From contig NZ_JABERD010000093.1 in assembly GCF_013044505.1 (NCBI RefSeq), forward strand, positions 1 to 36,080: 36,080 nucleotides of DNA, read 5' to 3'. The stretch comes from Streptomyces sp. S3(2020). Lineage in GTDB: Bacteria > Actinomycetota > Actinomycetes > Streptomycetales > Streptomycetaceae. The notes beneath the pieces were generated by a model that worked only from the letters and a program-made list of their open reading frames with translations, did no database searches and was not told the DNA's origin. Below, piece by piece: positions 15,290 through 22,399 of the stretch. How positions within the stretch are numbered: position 1 is the stretch's first letter; the number at the start of each line of letters is the position of its first letter. The translations under genes and the position numbers were made by a program.

Positions 15290-17119
15290 TCACAGTTCGA
15301 CGGTTGCCGCAGACCGGTCGGTGTGCGCGGGATCTGCGCCGTCGAGGGCGGCGGCCAGCGCGGCGACCGTCGGGTACTCGAAGAGCTGTCCGATGGTCAG
15401 GCCGGGAGAACGGCGGCGCAGGCCGGCGAAGACCCGCAGGGCCTTGAAGGAGTCCCCGCCGATCTCCATGAACCGCTCGTCGCGGCCGACTTCGGACCGT
15501 CCGAGCACCGAGCACCACAGATCGGCCACGAACCGCTCGGTGTCGGTGCGCGGCGCAGGGGCCGTCGGGCCGCTGGGTACGGCACCGTCCTGGGCCAGGG
15601 TGTGCAGCGCGGTCAGGTCCGCTTTGCCGTTCGCCGTGACGGGGATGGCCGTGACGACGACGATGCGGCTCGGGACCAGCGCCTGGGCCAGGACGGTGCG
15701 CAGCTGCCGGGAGATCTCCTCCGGCGTGAGGGGCGGGGACGTGACCACGTAGGCGACGAGTTCGGTCGGCAAGTCGGGCGCCGGGCTCTCCCCGACGACC
15801 AGAGCCTGCTCGATTCCGGCCACGGAGAGCAGCGCCGACTCGATCTCGCCAGGCTCCACGCGGTTGCCGCGGACCTTGAGCTGCCGGTCAGCCCGCCCCA
15901 GGTACTCGTAGACGCCGTCGCTGTCGCGGATCATGAGGTCGTCGGTGCGGTAGAAGCGTTCGCCGGCGTCGTCGTGGGTGAACTTTCGCCCGGTGAGGGC
16001 CTGGTCGCCGAAGTAGCCGTGGGCGAGGCAGACGCCGCCGATGTGGAGGACACCCGGGGTGCCGTCGGGTACCGGTCGGCCGTCGTCGCCGAGCAACCGC
16101 AGGTCGACCCCGTCGATGGCCTTTCCGACCGGGATGCGTGCGCGCCGGATGTCCGGCTCCGTCACACGGTGGAGCATCATCGCGACGGTCGCCTCGGAGG
16201 GACCGTACATGTTGACGGCATGCAGGCCCGGGCGGGCTTCGAGGATGGCGGCGGCCAGTCGTGGGGGGAACGCCTCGCCCGCGACGACGACCATCCGGCC
16301 GGGTAACAGCGCACCGATGTCATGCTGTGCCGCTAGCGCCTCGAGCAAGGAGGGTGTGTACGTCAGCGCCTCCACCGGGTGCTTCTTGAGCTCCGCCGCA
16401 AGGGCCACGGGGTCGAGCGTGGTGTCTCGGTCGTAGATGTCCAGCCGGGCGCCACTGAACAGGGCGCCGAACACGGAGATGAGACCGAGGTCGGCGGCGA
16501 AGGTGGTGGCGATGCCGAAGCTGTCCACGGTCGTGATCGGATCCAGGTATCGCCAGAACCCGAAGTGGTAGTTGAGTACGGCCCGGTGCGGGACGTCCAC
16601 GGCCTTGGGAACGCCCGTGGAGCCGGAGGTGAAGACGAGATACGCCGTGTCCTGCGGATCGGTTTCTTCACAGGGCTCGTACGGTGCGGTCGCCGACGAG
16701 GCGTCCAACAGCCGTACGGGTGGAGTCTGTTCGGGCAGTCGCGGCCGGTTGCGCGCATCGGTCAGCACCGCTCGCGCCCCGGTCGCGGTCAGCAGTGCCG
16801 CGATGCGGGTCTCGGGGTCCGAGGACTCCAGGTGGACATGGGCCGCGCCGACCGACCACGCGCCCAGGACGGACACCACGGACCACACCGAGCGGTCCAC
16901 CACGGTGGCCACCACATCCCCGCGCCCGATGCCCGCCTCGCGCAGCCAGCGGGCGAGTCCGCCGGCCGCCGACGCCAGTTCTGTGTAGCTCAGTTCGGTG
17001 TCGCCATGACGTACGGCCGCGCGCGCTCCGTTGTGCGCGGCCACATCGCGGAACAGAGCGGCGGTCGATCGGTATGCGGACGAGGACACGGACGAACCCT
17101 TGGACGGTGCTGCGTACAC
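15290..17119 (-). CDS. NRPS loading protein: adenylation and carrier (A-PCP)
   Basis: A 609-aa protein with an adenylation domain (~15-510) and a carrier (~520-595). Visible motifs are VFTSGSTGVPKA (A3), NMYGPSEAT (A5), YRTDDLMI (A7), GRADRQLKVRGNRVEPGEIE (A8), TANGKADL (A10 Lys) and FMEIGGDSFKAL (carrier Ser ~552). By-eye specificity residues are D-L-I-T-V-A-M-V-A-K. Asp235 indicates an alpha-amino acid, but I know no match to a standard code. With no N-terminal C domain and first place in the operon, it most likely loads the starter amino acid and passes it to the KS of the next gene. Among start codons, the GTG at 17119 has AAGGAG five nt upstream; the GTG at 17125 lies inside that site. 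Leu272 is a TTA codon (16304-16306). Confidence 0.9.
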   Translation of the reverse strand: MYAAPSKGSSVSSSAYRSTAALFRDVAAHNGARAAVRHGDTELSYTELASAAGGLARWLREAGIGRGDVVATVVDRSVWSVVSVLGAWSVGAAHVHLESSDPETRIAALLTATGARAVLTDARNRPRLPEQTPPVRLLDASSATAPYEPCEETDPQDTAYLVFTSGSTGVPKAVDVPHRAVLNYHFGFWRYLDPITTVDSFGIATTFAADLGLISVFGALFSGARLDIYDRDTTLDPVALAAELKKHPVEALTYTPSLLEALAAQHDIGALLPGRMVVVAGEAFPPRLAAAILEARPGLHAVNMYGPSEATVAMMLHRVTEPDIRRARIPVGKAIDGVDLRLLGDDGRPVPDGTPGVLHIGGVCLAHGYFGDQALTGRKFTHDDAGERFYRTDDLMIRDSDGVYEYLGRADRQLKVRGNRVEPGEIESALLSVAGIEQALVVGESPAPDLPTELVAYVVTSPPLTPEEISRQLRTVLAQALVPSRIVVVTAIPVTANGKADLTALHTLAQDGAVPSGPTAPAPRTDTERFVADLWCSVLGRSEVGRDERFMEIGGDSFKALRVFAGLRRRSPGLTIGQLFEYPTVAALAAALDGADPAHTDRSAATVEL

Positions 17120-17238
17120 GAGCACTCCTTAACTGTCCTTGCTGACCGACGTAATACTGCGCGGGCGCGGCCGGCATCCCCGCCAAGGGGAAACAGTGCA
17201 GCCAAAATCGGAATGAAATATCTTTACAAGGGGGCGGT

Positions 17239-17244
17239 AGAATA
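17239..17244 (-). promoter_or_regulatory. Candidate -10 element for the leftward operon
   Basis: Read leftward, TATTCT matches the TANNNT -10 consensus of the principal sigma factor. It lies one base beyond the heptamer repeats and ~120 nt before the GTG of the loading gene. No clear -35 is visible, which would fit an activator-dependent promoter. Confidence 0.3.
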
Positions 17245-17245
17245 C

Positions 17246-17278
17246 CGATGGATTCTCGATGGATTCCCGATGGAGATT
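17246..17278. promoter_or_regulatory. Three direct CGATGGA heptamers at 11-bp pitch (SARP-like operator)
   Basis: The sequence contains CGATGGA-TTCT, CGATGGA-TTCC and CGATGGA-GATT in direct succession: three perfect heptamers separated by 4 bp, an 11-bp period. SARP-family activators of Streptomyces antibiotic clusters bind heptameric direct repeats at 11-bp spacing just upstream of the -10. Read leftward the repeat is TCCATCG and ends one base before a TATTCT -10 candidate, closer than the usual ~8 bp. The protein that binds here is not encoded in the window. Confidence 0.55.
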
Positions 17279-17344
17279 GCGGGCGAGAGGCGCTGATGAT
17301 CGAAATCCCTCGCCACTGTATTCGAAATTAAAGCACGGCCTGTC

Positions 17345-17380
17345 CTGTTCGCGCCAGACTGTTTGAGGTTCACCGAACAG
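17345..17380. promoter_or_regulatory. Inverted repeat, candidate repressor operator
   Basis: CTGTTCG (17345-17351) and CGAACAG (17374-17380) are perfect 7-bp inverted arms with 22 bp between them. A near-copy of the first arm, CTGTTTG, lies at 17359-17365. The spacing suits a dimeric regulator. Function is inferred from symmetry and location only. Confidence 0.35.
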
Positions 17381-17613
17381 CCCATGAATTGATCTCGTGG
17401 GGCGGACGTCATAGGAATTCCCAAGGCAGCCTCGAGCCGTTTTCGAGGGGGCGCGCTGCCGATGGGTCATCCCAGCCTGAGTGTGTCCTACCGCCCGAGC
17501 GAGAGTCGAGAAAAGCCCATTGCCCTGCGCGGAACCGTTGGGCTATTCTTCGAATCCGATCAAGGAGTCGAAATCCTGCCGTTATTTGGCGCGGTACACA
17601 GCTGAGGGGGATT

Positions 17614-18360
17614 GTGCGCGTCGTGTCGGATCTGGGTATCCCCATCATCGAGTCTCAATTCAACGGGCCGCCGCATTCTGCACAGGGCGGTTATGCGTGT
17701 GGCCTCTTTGCCGGTCTGATCACGCCCGGCGAGCGTGCTGCCGCAGCCGTGACGCTCCTGTCCCCACCGCCGATGGACACTCCTCTCGAGTTCCACCGAG
17801 GAGAGCGCAGGTCCCAGATCCGGCTGGCCGGAGAACTCATTGCCACGGTTACCGAGGTGGCCGGTGAGCCGACGGGAACCGATCCCCTCTCCCCCGCCGA
17901 GGCCGAGCAGGCCGCTCGCGGCTTCCGGGGGTTCACCGGGCATCCCTTCCCGACGTGCTTCGTCTGCGGCCATGCGCGCCCGGCCGCCGACGGACTCGCG
18001 CTGACCCCCGGTCCGGTGGAAGGGCGGCCGGGGACCGTCGCCTGTCGGTGGACTCCCGCGGACGACCAGGCGGATGCCGACGGCCGTGTCCGTGACGAGA
18101 TCGTCTGGAGCGTGCTGGACTGTCCCGGCGGGTGGACAGGCGATCCGGTCCACGAGCCCATGGTGCTCAGCAGGATGACCGCGGTGATCACCCGGCCACC
18201 GACCCCGGGTCATACCTATGTCGTGGTCGGCACGCTGCGGCGTAAGAACGCCAGAACCTCCTCCGTCGACACCGCCGTCTTCGACGCGTCACAACAGCTT
18301 CTCGGCAAGGCGTCAGCGGTCTGGACCGCCGTGCCCGACGGGCTGCCCTCGGCCGGCTGA
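17614..18360 (+). CDS. Double-hotdog thioesterase-like protein
   Basis: A 248-aa protein with the layout of a double-hotdog acyl-thioesterase-like family. The first half has NGPPHSAQGGYACGL (17-31); a middle signature TCFVCG with C115/C118 is followed by ADGLAL; the second half has EIVWSVLDCPGG and YVVVGTLRRKNART. Hotdog enzymes hydrolyse or dehydrate acyl thioesters on CoA or carrier proteins, but the catalytic residues of this subfamily are not obvious to me, so the activity is inferred from fold only. The GTG at 17614 is preceded by GAGGGGG; another GTG lies 9 nt downstream. It is the first gene of the rightward operon, 36 bp ahead of the A-PCP gene. It may edit or release the beta-hydroxylated amino acid or act on the polyketide intermediate. 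Confidence 0.7.
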   Translation: MRVVSDLGIPIIESQFNGPPHSAQGGYACGLFAGLITPGERAAAAVTLLSPPPMDTPLEFHRGERRSQIRLAGELIATVTEVAGEPTGTDPLSPAEAEQAARGFRGFTGHPFPTCFVCGHARPAADGLALTPGPVEGRPGTVACRWTPADDQADADGRVRDEIVWSVLDCPGGWTGDPVHEPMVLSRMTAVITRPPTPGHTYVVVGTLRRKNARTSSVDTAVFDASQQLLGKASAVWTAVPDGLPSAG

Positions 18361-18396
18361 CCGCCGGCACGGATGACCTCACAGAACGGATGGAGA

Positions 18397-20235
18397 ATGT
18401 CGACGAGAACCGCATGGGACGGGTCGGTTGGCGCTGTGACCGCAGCATCGGTGCACTCCCTCTTAGCGAGGCAGGCCGCTCTCAACCCGGACGGCGTGGC
18501 GCTCAGCGCACACGACGAGGACCTGACCTTCGCCGAACTGGACACCCGCTCCAACCAATTGGCCAACCAGCTGCACGGTCTGGGGATCGGCACCGAGGAC
18601 AGCGTGGGAATCTGCCTGGACCGCTCGGCAGGACTGATAGTCGCCCTGCTCGCCGTTCTCAAAGCCGGTGGCGGCTACGTCGCGCTGGACCCCAGACAGC
18701 CCAGGGAGCGCCACGCCACTCTTCTGGAGGACTCCGGCGCCAAGGTCGTCATCACCACGGCCGACTTCGCCGAGCGGCTCGGCCGGACGGCCGCCACCAT
18801 CCTTCTCGACGCTTCCCCCGCACCCTTCGCGTCCTTTCCCGCGACACCGCCCACCGTACCTTCGGCGCCGAAGAACACCGCGTACATCGCGTACACCTCG
18901 GGGTCGACAGGAAAACCCAAGGGTGTGCGCGTGCCCCATCAGGCGGTTGTACGCCTGGTGATCGACTCCGACTTCCTGCCGATACGGCCCGACGATGTCT
19001 TCCTGCACTTCGCACCCGTGGCCTTCGACGCCTCCACCCTTGAGATCTGGGGCGCGCTGCTCAATGGCTGCCGTCTGGTCGTGGCTCCCCCCGGCGAGCT
19101 CACCCCCGCCGACCTCACCGCGATCATCGCGAAGAACAAGGTCACCGTCGCCTGGCTGACCGCGGGGCTGTTCCACGCCGTGATCGAGTCCGGCACCCAG
19201 GACCTCCGTGAGCTGCGTTACCTGATCGCCGGCGGTGATGTGCTCTCCGCCGCACATATCGACCGCGCGCTGCGTGAGCTGCCGGACACCACCCTGGTCA
19301 ACGGCTACGGGCCCACGGAGAACACCACGTTCACCACCTGCCACACCTTCGACGGCGCCGTGGCGGACGGTCCGGTCCCCATCGGGCGGCCCATCCACGG
19401 CACCAGCGTCCACCTCCTCGACGAGAGCCTCGAACGAGTCATGGACGGTGAGATCGGGGAGCTGTACGCGGCGGGCCTCGGCCTGGCCCACGGATACCTC
19501 AACAACCCCGCACTGACCGCGGACCGGTTCGTACCGAACCCGTACTCGGACACGCCGGGCGAGCGGATGTACCGCACCGGCGACCTGGCCCGCCGCCGCC
19601 CCGACGGCGCGCTCGAATTCCACGGCAGGGCCGACGACCAGGTCAAGATCCGTGGCTTCCGGATAGAGCCCGGCGAGGTCGAGACCGTCCTGCGCGCCCA
19701 CCCCGAGATCACCGATGTCGCGGTCGTCGCGCAGGGGGAGCCGGGCGTGGACCGCCACCTGACGGCCTGCTACGTCAGCGAAGAGGCCGTCTCCACCGCC
19801 GAGTTGCGCCGGCACCTGGCGCAGAGCCTGCCCGCCTTCATGCTTCCCGCGGTCTTCCTCCGGATCGACGCCCTGCCGCTCAACTCCAACGGCAAGGTGG
19901 ACCGGGCGCGGCTGGCCGCGACGCCGAAGCCCGAACGCCCCGAGCTGAGTGCCGACTACCGGGCCCCCGACACCGAGGTGGCGGCGTGGCTCGCCGAACT
20001 CTGGGCCGATTTCATGGAGTTCTCCCCGGTCGGCATCGACGACGACTTCTTCGAGCTCGGTGGCCACTCCCTGATGGCCGTCCGTATCACCGGTGAGATC
20101 AGCGCCGAGTACGACGTGAACGTGCCGCCGGTGGCCTTCTACGAGAACCCGACGATCGACGAACTGTCGGCGTACATCACCGGATTGCTGGCCAAGGGCG
20201 AGAGCGACGGCCCCCGGGCCGGGCGACCGGCCTGA
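18397..20235 (+). CDS. Stand-alone A-PCP didomain, valine-like specificity
   Basis: A 612-aa protein with an A domain (~15-500; YTSGSTGKPKG, NGYGPTENTT, YRTGDLARR, GRADDQVKIRGFRIEPGEVE, NSNGKVDR) and a carrier (~525-600; FFELGGHSLMAV, Ser558). By-eye specificity residues are D-A-L-W-L-A-G-T-F-K, close to known valine codes of the DAxWxGGTFK type. It is followed 19 bp later by a P450 and then a thioesterase, the arrangement of NovH/NovI and NikP1/NikQ/NikP2, where the amino acid is loaded on the carrier and hydroxylated there. I therefore infer a beta-hydroxy-valine (or similar branched residue) supply module. The ATG at 18397 has GGATGGAG upstream; ATG 18373 and GTG 18436 are alternatives. 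A TTA codon (18463-18465) lies near the N terminus. Confidence 0.9.
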   Translation: MSTRTAWDGSVGAVTAASVHSLLARQAALNPDGVALSAHDEDLTFAELDTRSNQLANQLHGLGIGTEDSVGICLDRSAGLIVALLAVLKAGGGYVALDPRQPRERHATLLEDSGAKVVITTADFAERLGRTAATILLDASPAPFASFPATPPTVPSAPKNTAYIAYTSGSTGKPKGVRVPHQAVVRLVIDSDFLPIRPDDVFLHFAPVAFDASTLEIWGALLNGCRLVVAPPGELTPADLTAIIAKNKVTVAWLTAGLFHAVIESGTQDLRELRYLIAGGDVLSAAHIDRALRELPDTTLVNGYGPTENTTFTTCHTFDGAVADGPVPIGRPIHGTSVHLLDESLERVMDGEIGELYAAGLGLAHGYLNNPALTADRFVPNPYSDTPGERMYRTGDLARRRPDGALEFHGRADDQVKIRGFRIEPGEVETVLRAHPEITDVAVVAQGEPGVDRHLTACYVSEEAVSTAELRRHLAQSLPAFMLPAVFLRIDALPLNSNGKVDRARLAATPKPERPELSADYRAPDTEVAAWLAELWADFMEFSPVGIDDDFFELGGHSLMAVRITGEISAEYDVNVPPVAFYENPTIDELSAYITGLLAKGESDGPRAGRPA

Positions 20236-20254
20236 ACAGGAGACGGCGAAATCG

Positions 20255-21556
20255 ATGAGGATATCCATCCCGAACCCCGGCAGCACCGACATCGACCTGA
20301 ACACGGTGGACCTGTTCGACCCCGCGCTCTACGCCGGTGGTGACCCCCACGCCATCTGGTCGCTCATGCGCGAGCGGTCCCCCGTGCACCGTCAGACCCT
20401 CGCCGACGGCCGCTCATTCTGGTCGGTGACCAAGTACCACGACGTCAATGACGTCCTGCGCGACCACACACGGTTCACCTCACACCGCGGCACCCTGCTG
20501 TCCATCCTGGGCGGTACGGACCCGGCCGGCGGCAAGATGATGGCGGCGAGTGATCCGCCCGTGCACACCGCCATGCGCGAGCCGATGAACAAGGTGCTCT
20601 CCCACCGCGCCCTCAAGTCCCGCCAGCCGCAGATCCGCAGGGTGGTGCACCGGCTGCTCGCCCCGCTGCTGGACGGCGGCATCTGGGACGTCGCCGCGGT
20701 CGGCGCGGGCTTCCCGATGGCGTTCACCGGCACCCTGATGGGGCTGCCCGAGGCCGACTGGCCCCGGCTCACCCGTCTGACGACGATGGCCGTCGCCCCC
20801 GACGACCCCGAGTACCGTCAGTCAGAAGGCGAGGGCACCCTTTCCGCCGCACACCACGAACTCTTCGCGTACTTCTCCGGCCAGGTCAAGCGGCGTGTCA
20901 GGCACGGATTCGCCGACGACGATCTGATCGGCTTCCTGACGGAGCTGAAGGTCGACGGCAGAAAGCTGCGGCATGACGAGATCGTCTACAACTGCTACAG
21001 CCTTCTCCTGGGCGCCAACGTCACCACACCGCACGCGATCGCGGGCACCGTGCTGGCGCTGATCGAGAACCCGCAGGAGTATCGGCGGCTGCTGGCCGAT
21101 CCGTCCCTGATCTCCGGCGCCGTCGAGGAGGGGCTGCGCTGGGCCTCCCCCGCCAACCACTTCATGCGCTACGTCACCCAGGACATCACCCTGCGCGACC
21201 AGGAGCTGAAGGCCGGAGACGCGGTCGTGGCCTGGCTGGGCTCGGCCAACCGCGACGAAGAGGTCTTCGCCGACCCGTTCCGCTTCGATGTGAGCCGTTC
21301 CCCCAACCGCCATGTGGCCTTCGGGTTCGGGCCCCACTACTGCATCGGTGCCCCCTTGGCCCGGATAGCGCTGCGGCTGCTGTTCGAAGAGATCGTCGCC
21401 ACCGTCGACACCTTCACCCCCGCCGGTCCCGTCGAGCACCTGACCTCCAACTTCGTGGCGGGCTTCAAGAGCATGCCACTCACCGCGCGGCTGCACGAAG
21501 CCGCCGCCCAGGTTCTCGACGAAGCCGTCACCGTGTACGGCCCCGTACCGGCCTGA
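20255..21556 (+). CDS. Cytochrome P450, probable hydroxylase of carrier-bound amino acid
   Basis: A soluble bacterial class P450 of 433 aa. The heme ligand is Cys363 in FGFGPHYCIGAPLAR, the K-helix ExxR is in VEEGLRW, and the I-helix reads LLLGANVTTPH. In the usual A-G-x-D/E-T motif the acidic residue is replaced (N-V-T-T), although the Thr is kept. Its position directly after an A-PCP gene and before a thioesterase gene matches P450s that beta-hydroxylate aminoacyl-carrier substrates, such as NovI and NikQ. The expected substrate is the valine-like residue loaded by the upstream protein. The ATG at 20255 follows an AGGAGA site with 11-nt spacing. No ferredoxin gene is adjacent, so electron partners must be supplied from elsewhere. 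Confidence 0.92.
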   Translation: MRISIPNPGSTDIDLNTVDLFDPALYAGGDPHAIWSLMRERSPVHRQTLADGRSFWSVTKYHDVNDVLRDHTRFTSHRGTLLSILGGTDPAGGKMMAASDPPVHTAMREPMNKVLSHRALKSRQPQIRRVVHRLLAPLLDGGIWDVAAVGAGFPMAFTGTLMGLPEADWPRLTRLTTMAVAPDDPEYRQSEGEGTLSAAHHELFAYFSGQVKRRVRHGFADDDLIGFLTELKVDGRKLRHDEIVYNCYSLLLGANVTTPHAIAGTVLALIENPQEYRRLLADPSLISGAVEEGLRWASPANHFMRYVTQDITLRDQELKAGDAVVAWLGSANRDEEVFADPFRFDVSRSPNRHVAFGFGPHYCIGAPLARIALRLLFEEIVATVDTFTPAGPVEHLTSNFVAGFKSMPLTARLHEAAAQVLDEAVTVYGPVPA

Positions 21557-21602
21557 GGCCGCCACGGTCTTCGACTCACTCACCGAGAAAGTGGGGTGGC
21601 CC

Positions 21603-22361
21603 ATGCCCTCGACCCGTCGCCCGAACAAGATGCTGCTGCGGCCCCCGAAGCAGGACAGCACGGCGAGGCTCTTCTGCTTCCCGTACTCCGGCCTCGGCGC
21701 ATCGATGTACAACAAGTGGCCCGACCGCGTCGGCGACATCGAGATCTGCCGCATTCAGCCACCGGGCCGCGAGAACCGCATCCGCGAGCCCCACTACGGC
21801 ACCTACGAAGAGCTCGCCGAGCAGACGGTCGAGGCGCTGCTGCCGCACTTCGACCGGCCCTTCGCCTTCTTCGGCCACTGCGGCGGTGCTCTGCCCGGCT
21901 TCGCCACCGCGCTGCACCTTGCGAACTCCGGACTGCCCACCCCCCGTACGCTGTTCGTCTCCTCCCAAGTCGCCCCGCATATAGGCCCCTTCGGGCGTTT
22001 TCTGGAGATGACCAATACCGAACTGGCTGTGGAGCTGGCCGAACTGACCAGGTCAATGGGCGGCACTCCCACCCCGGACATGATCCAGATGAGCCTACGG
22101 GTCCTGCGCGCCGATGTGACCGCCAACCAGAAGTACCACCTGGCGGCACCGGTGCCGCTGCCCTGCGAGATCCGGGTGATCGGCTGGCGCGAGGACCAGG
22201 AGATCCGCCCCGATCAGATGAAGGAATGGAGCGCGTACACGGACGCCGGAAAATACACCGACACCCTCCTGGAGGGCGGCCACCACGCCTTCCTCGATGC
22301 TCCGGCCGAGTTGCTCGCCGAACTGACGCGGACGCTGCGGACCACGGAGTCACAGCGCTGA
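21603..22361 (+). CDS. Stand-alone thioesterase with Cys nucleophile
   Basis: A 252-aa alpha/beta-hydrolase of the type II thioesterase family: oxyanion segment FCFPYSGLGASMY, acidic residue in GWREDQEI, and His in LEGGHHAFL. The nucleophile elbow reads GHCGGALPG, so the usual Ser is Cys93 (codon 21879-21881). Cys-type thioesterases are known in NRPSs that make strained rings (obafluorin beta-lactone, sulfazecin beta-lactam). In NikP2-like settings the thioesterase frees a hydroxylated amino acid from its carrier. Either release or acyl transfer to another carrier is possible here. The ATG at 21603 was preferred for its GGGGTGG site; a GTG at 21591 would add four residues. It lies 46 bp after the P450 and 38 bp before the transporter. 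Confidence 0.88.
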   Translation: MPSTRRPNKMLLRPPKQDSTARLFCFPYSGLGASMYNKWPDRVGDIEICRIQPPGRENRIREPHYGTYEELAEQTVEALLPHFDRPFAFFGHCGGALPGFATALHLANSGLPTPRTLFVSSQVAPHIGPFGRFLEMTNTELAVELAELTRSMGGTPTPDMIQMSLRVLRADVTANQKYHLAAPVPLPCEIRVIGWREDQEIRPDQMKEWSAYTDAGKYTDTLLEGGHHAFLDAPAELLAELTRTLRTTESQR

Positions 22362-22399
22362 CCCGCCACCACCCTCGAATGCCCCCCACGCCCCTATGA

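Larger units (their letters stand above)
17120..17613. promoter_or_regulatory. Divergent control region of the cluster
   Basis: This 494-bp stretch between the two divergent operons has no convincing gene and is visibly richer in A+T than its flanks, especially 17190-17345. It holds three direct heptamer repeats at 17246-17278, an inverted repeat at 17345-17380, and a hairpin CCTCGA-7 nt-TCGAGG at 17430-17448. The ribosome binding sites of both first genes lie at its two ends. The open frame from 17389 is treated as untranslated leader because the GTG at 17614 has a GAGGGGG site. Promoters for both operons must lie here or just outside. Confidence 0.75.

Noticed and set aside
17389..17613. 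Upstream extension of the hotdog frame from 17389
   Set aside because: The GTG at 17614 has a strong ribosome binding site and starts the conserved hotdog sequence; the upstream stretch is A+T-richer promoter DNA.
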